A stretch of DNA of 15,619 nt from Verrucomicrobia bacterium UBA3063. GTDB taxonomy: Bacteria; Verrucomicrobiota; Verrucomicrobiia; Methylacidiphilales; Verrucolacustridaceae. Under the pieces are notes generated by a model. It worked only from the letters and a program-made list of their open reading frames with translations, did not search any database and was not told where the DNA came from. The DNA is taken from NCBI GenBank assembly GCA_002366885.1, contig DFCD01000024.1, positions 1-15,619 on the forward strand. Direction: 5' to 3'. Positions 9,096-15,613 of the stretch are shown here, one piece after another (the stretch's first letter is position 1; each line of letters opens with the position of its first letter). A program made the position numbers and the translations under genes.

Positions 9096-9934
9096 TTTTT
9101 TGCGGGAGCGGCCCCGGTGAGCACAAAAAGTTCCCTCAGATCGTTCAGATCGGTGGCCGGGATCACCGTTCCCTCGCGGTAAAGCCCCGAGTTTTTCTGG
9201 TTGGTTCGCGGCGGGGCGTCGCTCACCGTGCCTACCAGGAGGTTGGGCGGAAAGGTTCCTCCCAATCCGGTGGTGAGGACGCGTTGCCCGACGTCAAACT
9301 TGCTGTCGCGGGTCACAAATGTCATCCGGCAGATCGGCTGCCCTCCGTTTAGGGGAGTGTCCCCCATCAGGATGCCGCGGGCTCCAGACCCTTCCGCCAG
9401 GACGCTGACCTTGCAGTTCTCATCGGAAATGAGCATGACCCGCGTGGTGGAACGCCCCACCGTGCCGGTCTTCCCAACCACGCCACGGGGAGTCAACACC
9501 GGTTGGTCGGGGGCAAGGTTGGGATCGTCCTTCCAACCACGGTCGACCAGCACGGAATTCCACCAGTTCGAAGGATCCCTTTCCACCACCCGGCAGGCCA
9601 GCAGCCGGTAGGACTGCTGGTCGCGGAAAGCGAGCATTTCGCGGAAGCGGTCGTTCTCCGTGCGAAGGTAGTCCATTTGGCGGATTTCCGCCTGAAGCCG
9701 GACGTTCTCCGCGCGCAAATTCCGGTTCTCCTCCTCCAGCGCGTCGTACTGGCGAAGGCTCTGCCGGAAATCCCCCCACCGCTCACGGATGCCCGCCCAC
9801 GCCCGGGCAAAGGGGGAAATCGTCTCCACGGTGATGTGCTCCGTCCATCGGTTGGTCACGGGCGCAAAAAAAACCACGCCGACCACGGCCATCAGCAACA
9901 GCGCGGAACCTAACAGTAGGCGGATGCGGGCCAT
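9092..9934 (-). CDS. mreC: Rod shape-determining protein MreC
   Basis: A 280-residue protein with the classic MreC design: a short cytoplasmic start, one membrane helix (about 5-24), a coiled coil (about 55-105, rich in E, R, L and N) and a periplasmic double beta-barrel region (about 112-275). Recognisable motifs are TPRGVVGKTGTVGRSTTRV (148-166), LISDEN (168-173) and TTGLGGTFPPNLLVGTV (221-237). In the family MreC binds PBP2 and switches it and RodA to an active form. The ATG at 9934 lies 46 bases after the mreB stop; I see no strong Shine-Dalgarno sequence in that gap, which is C-rich on the plus strand. The start is placed just before the membrane helix. Confidence 0.95.
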   Translation of the reverse strand: MARIRLLLGSALLLMAVVGVVFFAPVTNRWTEHITVETISPFARAWAGIRERWGDFRQSLRQYDALEEENRNLRAENVRLQAEIRQMDYLRTENDRFREMLAFRDQQSYRLLACRVVERDPSNWWNSVLVDRGWKDDPNLAPDQPVLTPRGVVGKTGTVGRSTTRVMLISDENCKVSVLAEGSGARGILMGDTPLNGGQPICRMTFVTRDSKFDVGQRVLTTGLGGTFPPNLLVGTVSDAPPRTNQKNSGLYREGTVIPATDLNDLRELFVLTGAAPAKK

Positions 9935-9980
9935 GGGGCGGGGCGGGAGAAAGGGACGTCGGCTGCCGGGGAAAGACGGG

Positions 9981-11021
9981 TCAACCCCGTCCGTCCGCCA
10001 TGGTCAGCTTCGTCAAAAACTCCAATTCATCGAGGACCTTGCCGGTTCCCTCCACCACCGCACTCAGCGGATCCTCGGCCACATGGATGGGCAGGCCGGT
10101 TTCCTCGCTCAAAAGCCGATCCAGCCCGCGGAGAAGGGCCCCGCCTCCGGCGAGAACCACGCCACGCTCCACCAGGTCGCTGGAAAGTTCGGGAGGACAA
10201 CGCTCCAGGGTTAACCGGACGCTCTCCAGGATGATCTGGATGGGCTCGAGAAGCGCCTCGCGGACCTCCTGGGAGGTGATCGTGAGGGTCTTGGGCAGGC
10301 CGGCCACCAGGTCCCTTCCGCGCACCTCCATGGAGGTTTCCTTTTCCATCGGATACACCGAGCCGATCTTGATCTTAATGTCCTCGGCCGTGCGCTCCCC
10401 GATCATCAGGTTATAGGCGCGCTTGAGGTAATTCATGATCGCTTCATCCAGCTCATCCCCCGCCACGCGCACGCTCCGGCTGAAAACGATCCCCCCCAGG
10501 GAGATGATCGCCATTTCCGTCGTCCCGCCGCCGATATCAATGATCATATTGCCCGAGGCATCCTGAACCGGCAGGCCCACGCCGATCGCCGCCGCCAAGG
10601 GTTCCTCAATCAGGCGGACACTGCGTGCTCCCGCGTGGGCGGCGGACTCGCAGACCGCGCGCCTTTCCACTTCGGTGATCCCTGAGGGCACCGCGATCAC
10701 CAACCTGGGGCGGGGACGCCAGCGATTCTGGCGCTTGGTGGCCTTTTCAATGAAACATTTCAACATGGCCTCGGTCACCTCAAAGTCGCTGATCACGCCG
10801 TCCTTGAGGGGACGAACCGCAACAATCGAACCGGGGGTACGGCCCAACATCCTTTTGGCCTCATCCCCAACCGCCAGAACCCTTCTGGTTGCCTGATCCA
10901 TGGCAACAACCGAAGGCTCCCTGAGCACAACCCCTTTGCCCCGGACAAACACCAAGGTATTTGCCGTGCCCAAATCGACACCCATGTCGTTTTCTAGAAA
11001 GGGAAAAAGCTTATCCAACAT
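9981..11021 (-). CDS. mreB: Rod shape-determining actin homologue MreB
   Basis: A 346-residue actin-fold ATPase of normal length. Nucleotide-binding motifs are present in order: GVDLGTANT (14-22, phosphate 1), VPSGIT (111-116), EEPLAAAIG (139-147), DIGGGT (162-167, phosphate 2), GERTAEDIK (208-216) and LAGGGALLRG (290-299). An N-terminal amphipathic start (LDKLFPFL) probably touches the membrane. MreB filaments guide the wall-synthesis complex encoded by the genes that follow. ATG 11021 fits family N-termini; the frame continues upstream to a TTG at 11066, an extension with no family support. AAGGAG lies about 19 bases before the ATG, an unusually long distance. This is the first gene of the long minus-strand operon and faces the AT-rich intergenic region with a candidate promoter. 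Confidence 0.97.
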   Translation of the reverse strand: MLDKLFPFLENDMGVDLGTANTLVFVRGKGVVLREPSVVAMDQATRRVLAVGDEAKRMLGRTPGSIVAVRPLKDGVISDFEVTEAMLKCFIEKATKRQNRWRPRPRLVIAVPSGITEVERRAVCESAAHAGARSVRLIEEPLAAAIGVGLPVQDASGNMIIDIGGGTTEMAIISLGGIVFSRSVRVAGDELDEAIMNYLKRAYNLMIGERTAEDIKIKIGSVYPMEKETSMEVRGRDLVAGLPKTLTITSQEVREALLEPIQIILESVRLTLERCPPELSSDLVERGVVLAGGGALLRGLDRLLSEETGLPIHVAEDPLSAVVEGTGKVLDELEFLTKLTMADGRG

Positions 11022-11202
11022 AAATATGTAAAAAGTAACTCTCCTTGATAAAAACCTAGCCGTCAATCCTCAAAACCTGCTTTCCCGATGCCAAACCCTC
11101 TGCGGCCCAACAAATCCCAAGGCTAACTTTCCCCAAATCCCCGAAATTATCAGCCCTTTCTACTCTCCCAAATTCCAGTCAAAAATCGCCAAGTCTTTTA
11201 AG

Positions 11203-11232
11203 ATTATGTTATCCATCAGAAAAACCTTTCAA
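11203..11232 (-). promoter_or_regulatory. Candidate sigma-70 promoter of the mreB operon
   Basis: On the minus strand TTGAAA (11227-11232) and CATAAT (11203-11208) are each five of six matches to the -35 and -10 consensus, with an 18-base spacer. The expected transcript would start near 11196, giving a leader of about 175 bases before mreB. The AT-rich setting raises the chance of a fortuitous match. Confidence 0.4.
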
Positions 11233-11333
11233 CGAATTCTGGTTCTTTTAAAGAATTTACTTCTAATGACTTAGCACTTATTCATCGGTAGTTGGGCATT
11301 ATTCTGGCAAAAAGTATCCTTAAGGGGACATTT

Positions 11334-11363
11334 ATGCTAATTTTTAATTTGTGCAAAATTTAA
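11334..11363 (+). other. Nine-codon ORF with strong ribosome binding site upstream of aroD
   Basis: ATG at 11334 opens a short frame MLIFNLCKI ending in TAA at 11361-11363. AAGGGGA (11322-11328) stands five bases before it, the best-placed Shine-Dalgarno-like sequence in the region. The frame is not that of aroD and the sequence between them lacks an obvious slippery site. It could be a leader peptide or chance. Confidence 0.2.
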
Positions 11364-11373
11364 GCTTTATAGA
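11344..11373 (+). promoter_or_regulatory. Weak candidate promoter for aroD
   Basis: TTAATT (11344-11349) and TATAGA (11368-11373) are separated by 18 bases on the plus strand, giving a start near 11380 and a leader of about 58 bases to the aroD start at 11438. The -35 match is poor. Another weak pair, TTGGGC (11292-11297) and TATCCT (11315-11320), has a 17-base spacer. Confidence 0.2.
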
Positions 11374-11437
11374 GAGACGGCAAACCCAAAAACTGGGTTC
11401 GAAGAAAAATCCGACCGCCGCCGACATCAAAGGAATC

Positions 11438-12148
11438 GTGCATCCGCCAACCAGAAAATCCATCCCCTGGAAAAACACCCCTCTTCTTGTGGGCACTGTC
11501 TCCTCGGAAAATGGGTTGTCCTGCCTGACCGACCCCCCTCCGGGCATCGATTTTGTCGAGATTCGTTTGGATCGCCTGCTCCAGCGGGGGGTCAACCCAC
11601 AGAAGATCCAGGAGGCCTTGGCAAAAAAAAGGATTCCCGCCCTTCTCACCCTCCGGACACGGGAGGAAGGAGGCGACTTCAACTGGAAATCCCGCCAAAG
11701 GGTTCTTTTCTTTCTGGCCTTTCTTCCCTTTGCGGACGCCGTTGACCTCGAACTGAGCAACCTTCCCCGGCTTAGGAGAGTTCTCCACGCCGTGCGGCGG
11801 GCACGCAAGGACCTGATCCTTTCCTCCCACTCCCTGAAAAGAAAACTTACCCCCCTGAGGCTCAAACGCCTGCTGTACGAATTCCGCCGGACGCGCGCCC
11901 AAGTCTACAAGATCGTCGGCCTTGCCCGGAAAATCAGCGATCTGCACGACCTCGCCCAACCCCTCCTCTACGCCTCCCATATGCGGCTGGCCATTCTTGC
12001 CTCGGGCCGTCTGGCGGTTGCCTCGCGCCTGGCCTTCCCATGCCTCGGCTCACGCCTGGTCTACGTTCACCTCGATGAACCGGCAGCGCCCGGTCAACCG
12101 GGCCATGACGCGAGTTTTGCCTTCCGGGACCTGCGGAACCTTCTCTAG
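11438..12148 (+). CDS. aroD: Type I 3-dehydroquinate dehydratase
   Basis: A 236-residue class I dehydroquinase: it converts 3-dehydroquinate to 3-dehydroshikimate in the shikimate pathway through a Schiff base. From GTG 11438, recognisable residues are FVEIRLDRL (E41, R43, D45), LTLRTREEGGDF (R73), DLELS (103-107), the general-base histidine in LILSSHS (H131), the Schiff-base lysine in VYKIVG (K158), R197 in VASRLAF, and the substrate loop GSRLVYV...APGQ (S205, Q220). The active site is complete. The start is uncertain: the frame opens at GTG 11351, but the extra 29 residues look unlike the family; GTG 11438 follows AAAGGA (11429-11434) with only three bases between. The gene stands alone, with no other shikimate gene nearby, and runs convergently into the next gene, ending 17 bases from its stop. 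Confidence 0.9.
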   Translation: MHPPTRKSIPWKNTPLLVGTVSSENGLSCLTDPPPGIDFVEIRLDRLLQRGVNPQKIQEALAKKRIPALLTLRTREEGGDFNWKSRQRVLFFLAFLPFADAVDLELSNLPRLRRVLHAVRRARKDLILSSHSLKRKLTPLRLKRLLYEFRRTRAQVYKIVGLARKISDLHDLAQPLLYASHMRLAILASGRLAVASRLAFPCLGSRLVYVHLDEPAAPGQPGHDASFAFRDLRNLL

Positions 12149-12165
12149 GCCGGGAAACACGACCC

Positions 12166-12963
12166 CTAATTCAGGCTACGCTTCGGACGCAGGGCCCCGG
12201 GGACGGATTTTTCGATTTTCCCCGATCCAACGGAAACCACCGGAAATCCGCCCGGGACGGGTCCGCCGTCACGGAACAGAAATCCCGCAGCCAACCCGTG
12301 CAACCCCATCAGGACAAGGATGGCCGCAACAACGCCCACCCCGGCCTGCGCCCGCGCCAGGTGGGCCCGGTACTCCTCCCGTTCCTGCTCCTTCCTTTGC
12401 TCAAAGGCCTTGCCCCGGCGACTGAGTTCCTCCGTTAGACGCCCGCGCTCCAGCCGCAGTTTTTCCATCTGCTCCGCGAGCAGTTGGCGCCGGCTCTCCT
12501 CGCGACGCTGCTCCGCCGCCGTTTCCTTCGCGGGGACGGCTTCGCTGGATTCCCTCTCCATCTCCTCCATTTTCAGGTTAATCTCCCGGATGCGATCCCG
12601 AACCAGCCACTCCGATTCCACCGCCACCGGCTCCTTCTCCTCCCCGGGCAGGGAGGAGGTTTTCACGGGCACCGCCGCCAAACCGTAAAGAACCGCCGCC
12701 AGGAGAAAGCCCAAATTGAGGAACTGAAACCCCACCACCCGCGGCGCACTTTTTTTAGCCGGCAGCGGACCCCGGAGAAAAAAAAGCCCCAGCAGGATCC
12801 ACGGGGCCAGGGAGATCATTTCCTGGCGATTTGCCAAAAGCTGGTCCCCGCCGGCCAAAACGCCCCCGGCTCCGGCGAGCCGCCAGGCAGACATCACCAA
12901 AAGAGCCGTCCCCAGCGAGCGGAACAAGAAGCCGCGATCCCCTCCCTGAATCATGCCCCCCAT
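12166..12963 (-). CDS. Uncharacterised membrane protein with a long charged coiled coil
   Basis: I do not recognise this family. From ATG 12963 it has 265 residues: hydrophobic segments at about 17-38, 49-65 and 76-100, a highly charged helical stretch at about 120-205 rich in E, R, K and Q (EEMERESSEA, EQMEKLRLERGRLTEEL), a fourth hydrophobic segment at about 207-228, and a short basic tail. Two membrane hairpins with an exposed coiled coil between the third and fourth segments is the likely layout. ATG 12963 is preceded by GGGGG five bases upstream; ATG 12954 and GTG 13008 are alternatives. It is convergent with aroD and divergent from the cNMP-FHA gene, separated from the latter by about 99 bases. 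A structural envelope role is possible, but nothing in the sequence proves it. Confidence 0.7.
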   Translation of the reverse strand: MGGMIQGGDRGFLFRSLGTALLVMSAWRLAGAGGVLAGGDQLLANRQEMISLAPWILLGLFFLRGPLPAKKSAPRVVGFQFLNLGFLLAAVLYGLAAVPVKTSSLPGEEKEPVAVESEWLVRDRIREINLKMEEMERESSEAVPAKETAAEQRREESRRQLLAEQMEKLRLERGRLTEELSRRGKAFEQRKEQEREEYRAHLARAQAGVGVVAAILVLMGLHGLAAGFLFRDGGPVPGGFPVVSVGSGKIEKSVPGALRPKRSLN

Positions 12964-13062
12964 GCTAACCCCCGTCCCCGCCGTCTCCGATACAAAAACT
13001 TTCCACACCCCCCCGCCTCCGCCTCTTGACCCCTTCCGGCGGCGGGTTCACCCTTAACCTTG

Positions 13063-13875
13063 ATGCGGGAAAAATTCTTCGAGCAGGGAACCGAGATTTT
13101 TCGCGAGGGCGATGCGGGATCCGAGGCCTTCCGCATCCTCGAGGGCCGCATCGAGATCTTCATGCGGGTCGGCGGGCAGAATAAAGTCACCCTCGGGCAC
13201 CTGGTCCCGGGGGACATTTTCGGGGAAATGGCCCTGCTCGATGACAAACCAAGATCCGCCTCGGCGCGAGCCCTGGAACCGACCCGGCTGCAGATCATGA
13301 ATGTGGAGGAATTTAACGACCTCTTTCTCTCCGACCCCAGCGCCCTCGCCCCGTTTTTATCCTCCTTTTTTGAGCGCCTCCGCAACACCAACGAACTCCT
13401 TCGCCGGGAACTGGAAGGACGCAAAGTCCCGACCGCCGAAGTTCACCAACTGCTCCAGCATGGGATCGCCATTCCCCACGCGGAACCAAGCCCTCTACCC
13501 AAAATCATTCTGAGCCCCGCAAACAAGGAAACCCGCACGGCGGGCGCCCCGGAAACGGTGTCTATCGACCGCCTCCCCTTTCGGATCGGTCGCCGTCAGG
13601 CCGGCGAGGGGGCCGATATCCTTTCCGCCAACGACCTCGCCCTCCGCGACCAGTACCCCTACCAGATTTCCCGCAATCACTGCGCCATCGAGCGGATCGG
13701 GGCGGAGCTTGTCGTGCGGGACCGCGGTAGCACCCTCGGCACCATCCTCAACGGTCACGCCATCGGCACGGAGGCGGAGCACATGGTTCTTCCCCTCAAG
13801 CCCGGGATCAACAAAATCGTTCTCGGCGGAGACGACAGCTCCTTCCAGTTCAACGTCCAAGTCGACGCTGCGTAG
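13063..13875 (+). CDS. Cyclic-nucleotide-binding domain fused to an FHA domain
   Basis: A 270-residue soluble protein with two sensory or binding modules. Residues about 4-85 are a Crp-type cyclic-nucleotide-binding domain with GDIFGEMALLDDKPRSASARA (split around 50-70); E55 and R64 occupy the ribose and phosphate contact positions, so a cyclic nucleotide may bind. A helix follows (about 95-118). Residues about 155-265 form an FHA domain with FRIGRR (G176, R177), ISRNHC (S203, H206), DRGSTLGT (220-227) and N230, all key phosphothreonine-binding positions. There is no helix-turn-helix, so it is not a Crp-type regulator. It probably links a nucleotide signal to recognition of a phosphorylated partner; partner and pathway are unknown. 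ATG 13063 is chosen over the preceding TTG at 13060; no clear ribosome binding site is visible. Confidence 0.88.
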   Translation: MREKFFEQGTEIFREGDAGSEAFRILEGRIEIFMRVGGQNKVTLGHLVPGDIFGEMALLDDKPRSASARALEPTRLQIMNVEEFNDLFLSDPSALAPFLSSFFERLRNTNELLRRELEGRKVPTAEVHQLLQHGIAIPHAEPSPLPKIILSPANKETRTAGAPETVSIDRLPFRIGRRQAGEGADILSANDLALRDQYPYQISRNHCAIERIGAELVVRDRGSTLGTILNGHAIGTEAEHMVLPLKPGINKIVLGGDDSSFQFNVQVDAA

Positions 13876-13968
13876 CTTCCGGCTCGTACGGCCCTGTCGG
13901 GCCCAAAGCTCTGGGACCGGATTGGACGCAGAAGCCTGCTTCCCTAAAGGCCCTTGGATACCAAACCT

Positions 13969-14001
13969 GTAAACCTCGTAAACATAACCGTAAACGTAAA
14001 C
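13969..14001. repeat. Four short direct GTAAAC repeats in the intergenic region after recA
   Basis: GTAAAC occurs at 13969-13974, 13978-13983, 13990-13995 and 13996-14001, with start-to-start distances of 9, 12 and 6 bases, all multiples of three. They lie between the cNMP-FHA stop and the recA stop, where the two genes converge. Short imperfect hairpins occur nearby (GGCCC-TGTC-GGGCC at 13890-13903), but none is followed by a T-run, so I do not call a terminator. Confidence 0.6.
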
Positions 14002-14032
14002 GAGAAGCAGATCGGTTGGGTGTTCCTAATCC

Positions 14033-15112
14033 CTACTTCTTCCCCGCCACCACGACCGTTTCCGAGCTCTCCGCAGGCTTGCCCGACAGCTTCGCCTGCA
14101 GTCCCTTTTCAATCCGGGCATAGAGCGCCGGGTCCTTCTTGAGCTCCTCTTTGGCCGCATCCCGCCCCTGGGCCAACTGCTTGCCCTCGTAGGCGATCCA
14201 GGCCCCTTTCTTCTCCACCACATTGTGCTCGATGGCGGCGTCGATCAGCGACCCCTCACGCGAAATGCCCTCGTTATAAAGAATGTCGAACTCCGCCTCC
14301 GTGAAGGGCGGCGCCACCTTGTTCTTCACGATCTTCACCCGCGTGCGGTTTCCGATCACCGTGCCGTCCGGGATCTTGATCGCGTTGATCCGGCGGATGT
14401 CCACCCGAACGCTGGCAAAGAACTTCAGCGCCCGACCGCCCGGCGTCGTCTCCGGGTTCCCGAACATCACCCCGATTTTTTCCCGGATCTGGTTGGTGAA
14501 GATGCACACCGTCCGCGCCCGGCTGATCAGCGCCGTCAGCTTCCGCATCGCACTGCTCATCAGCCGCGCCTGCGCCCCCACCGTCGCGTCCCCGATCTGC
14601 CCCTCGAGTTCATGCTTCGTCACCAGCGCCGCCACGCTGTCCACCACCACCACGTCCAGGGCGTTGGAGCGGATCAGCGTCTCAGCGATGTTCAGCGCCT
14701 CCTCACCGGAGTCAGGCTGGGAAACGAGCAGCTCATCCATGTTCACCCCCAGCTTCTTCGCGTAAACGGGATCCAGGGCGTGCTCTACGTCGATGAAGGC
14801 GGCCGTCCCGCCCCGCTTCTGGGCGTTGGCGATCGCCGTCAATGTCAGCGTCGTCTTGCCGGACGATTCCGGCCCGAAAATCTCCACGATCCGCCCCCGC
14901 GGGAACCCACCCGTCCCCAAGGCCGTATCAATGGAAAAACAACCCGTGGGGATGACATCGATCTTCAGCCTCGCGCTGGCATCTCCCAAACGCATGATTG
15001 CGTTGTCCCCATAGGCCTTGACGATCGACTGCAGGGCCAGGTCCAGATTGCGCCGTTCCGCGGATTTCGATCCTTCCGCCTTCTCGTTTTTTTCTGCCGT
15101 TTTTGTTGCCAT
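14033..15112 (-). CDS. recA: Recombinase RecA
   Basis: A 359-residue RecA of normal length. Motifs: Walker A GPESSGKTT (80-88), the catalytic glutamate in FIDVEHALD (E110), Walker B VVVVDS (154-159), DNA-binding loops 1 and 2 within about 164-180 and 203-222 (TNQIREKIGVMFGNPETT spans 206-223), and the C-terminal domain from about 275, ending in a mixed tail rather than a strongly acidic one. RecA forms filaments on single-stranded DNA for homologous recombination and stimulates LexA self-cleavage. ATG 15112 is preceded by GGAGG (15124-15128) inside the last cinA codons, six bases separating the cinA stop from recA. No promoter of its own or SOS box is visible, so transcription presumably begins upstream of cinA outside the window. 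The variant signatures ATVGAQARLMS and TTPGGRALKFF suggest a PVC-group origin. Confidence 0.98.
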   Translation of the reverse strand: MATKTAEKNEKAEGSKSAERRNLDLALQSIVKAYGDNAIMRLGDASARLKIDVIPTGCFSIDTALGTGGFPRGRIVEIFGPESSGKTTLTLTAIANAQKRGGTAAFIDVEHALDPVYAKKLGVNMDELLVSQPDSGEEALNIAETLIRSNALDVVVVDSVAALVTKHELEGQIGDATVGAQARLMSSAMRKLTALISRARTVCIFTNQIREKIGVMFGNPETTPGGRALKFFASVRVDIRRINAIKIPDGTVIGNRTRVKIVKNKVAPPFTEAEFDILYNEGISREGSLIDAAIEHNVVEKKGAWIAYEGKQLAQGRDAAKEELKKDPALYARIEKGLQAKLSGKPAESSETVVVAGKK

Positions 15113-15118
15113 AAGAAT

Positions 15119-15613
15119 CTAAACCTCCGTTTTGGGAAAAGGATGCGCTCTTTTTGGAATTTTTCTTCGTAGCAGGTCCAAAGCAGCCTGGGAAGCCATC
15201 CCCTTGAAGGTTTTCCGCTCCGGCACCAACTTCTTCTCAACAGTTTCCACGCCCCCAGTCCCCGCGATCCCCAGATAGACCAATCCCACCGGCTTGCCCG
15301 GACTTCCCCCACCCGGCCCCGCAATCCCGGTCACCGAAACCGCCCAGTCCGCCCCCGCCCGTTTCCTCGCGCCCTCCGCCATCTCCCCCGCCACTAACGC
15401 GCTCACCGCCCCGGATTTGGCCAGGCTCTCCTCCCTCACCCCCAGCTCCCGCACCTTCGCCTCGTTCCCATAGGTCACCCATCCGCCCAGAAACACCTCC
15501 GATGCCCCCGGCACATCCGTGATCCGGCTCGCCACCAGCCCCCCCGTACACGACTCCGCCGTCGCCAGCTTCACCCCCGCCGCCCGCGCCAACCGCACCA
15601 CCACCTCCTCCAT
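15119..15613 (-). CDS. CinA C-terminal domain / nicotinamide-nucleotide amidase (PncC-like)
   Basis: A 164-residue domain of the CinA C-terminal family, which hydrolyses nicotinamide mononucleotide to nicotinate mononucleotide in pyridine-nucleotide salvage. Visible motifs are ATAESCTGGLVASRI (17-31, with the serine of the active-site region at S21), GGWVTYGNEAKVRELGV (43-59) and VTGIAGPGGGSPGKPVG (94-110). The C-terminal helix reads FKGMASQAALDLLRR, shorter than the common form with two conserved arginines. ATG 15613 gives a typical start for a stand-alone protein, but only six bases lie upstream in the window, so it could be the end of a full-length CinA with an N-terminal MoaB-like domain. 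It is followed closely by recA, a frequent bacterial arrangement. Confidence 0.88.
   Translation of the reverse strand: MEEVVVRLARAAGVKLATAESCTGGLVASRITDVPGASEVFLGGWVTYGNEAKVRELGVREESLAKSGAVSALVAGEMAEGARKRAGADWAVSVTGIAGPGGGSPGKPVGLVYLGIAGTGGVETVEKKLVPERKTFKGMASQAALDLLRRKIPKRAHPFPKTEV
15124..15128 (-). promoter_or_regulatory. Ribosome binding site for recA inside the cinA 3' end
   Basis: GGAGG on the minus strand overlaps the Glu-Val codons just before the cinA stop and sits 11 bases before the recA ATG. Ribosomes ending cinA would cover it, so the two genes are probably translationally coupled. Confidence 0.65.

Larger units (their letters stand above)
11022..11437. other. AT-rich divergent intergenic region between mreB and aroD
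   Basis: This 416-base stretch is visibly richer in A and T than the coding DNA on either side, most strongly at 11190-11380. It separates the divergent mreB operon and aroD. It holds a candidate promoter facing mreB, weaker candidates facing aroD, and a nine-codon ORF preceded by a good ribosome binding site (11334-11363). I see no tRNA-like, riboswitch-like or terminator-like structure in it. The mreB side suggests a 5' leader of roughly 170 bases if the candidate promoter is used. Confidence 0.7.

Noticed and set aside
8581..9126. A 182-codon in-frame upstream extension of mrdA
   Set aside because: It overlaps mreD in a different frame, lacks PBP features, and the ATG at 8580 gives a coupled start and the correct membrane anchor.
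11022..11066. A 15-residue upstream extension of MreB from TTG 11066
   Set aside because: The MreB family begins close to LDKLFPF-type residues; the extension has no such support, although the AAGGAG site is oddly far from the chosen ATG.
11334..11440. Programmed frameshift from the nine-codon ORF into aroD
   Set aside because: The overlap reads TGC AAA ATT TAA, which does not fit a minus-one slippery heptamer, and the aroD domain begins well downstream.
13876..14032. Short hairpins (13890-13903, 13931-13942, 13954-13964) as possible terminators for the convergent genes
   Set aside because: Stems are only four or five pairs and none is followed by a run of T on either strand.
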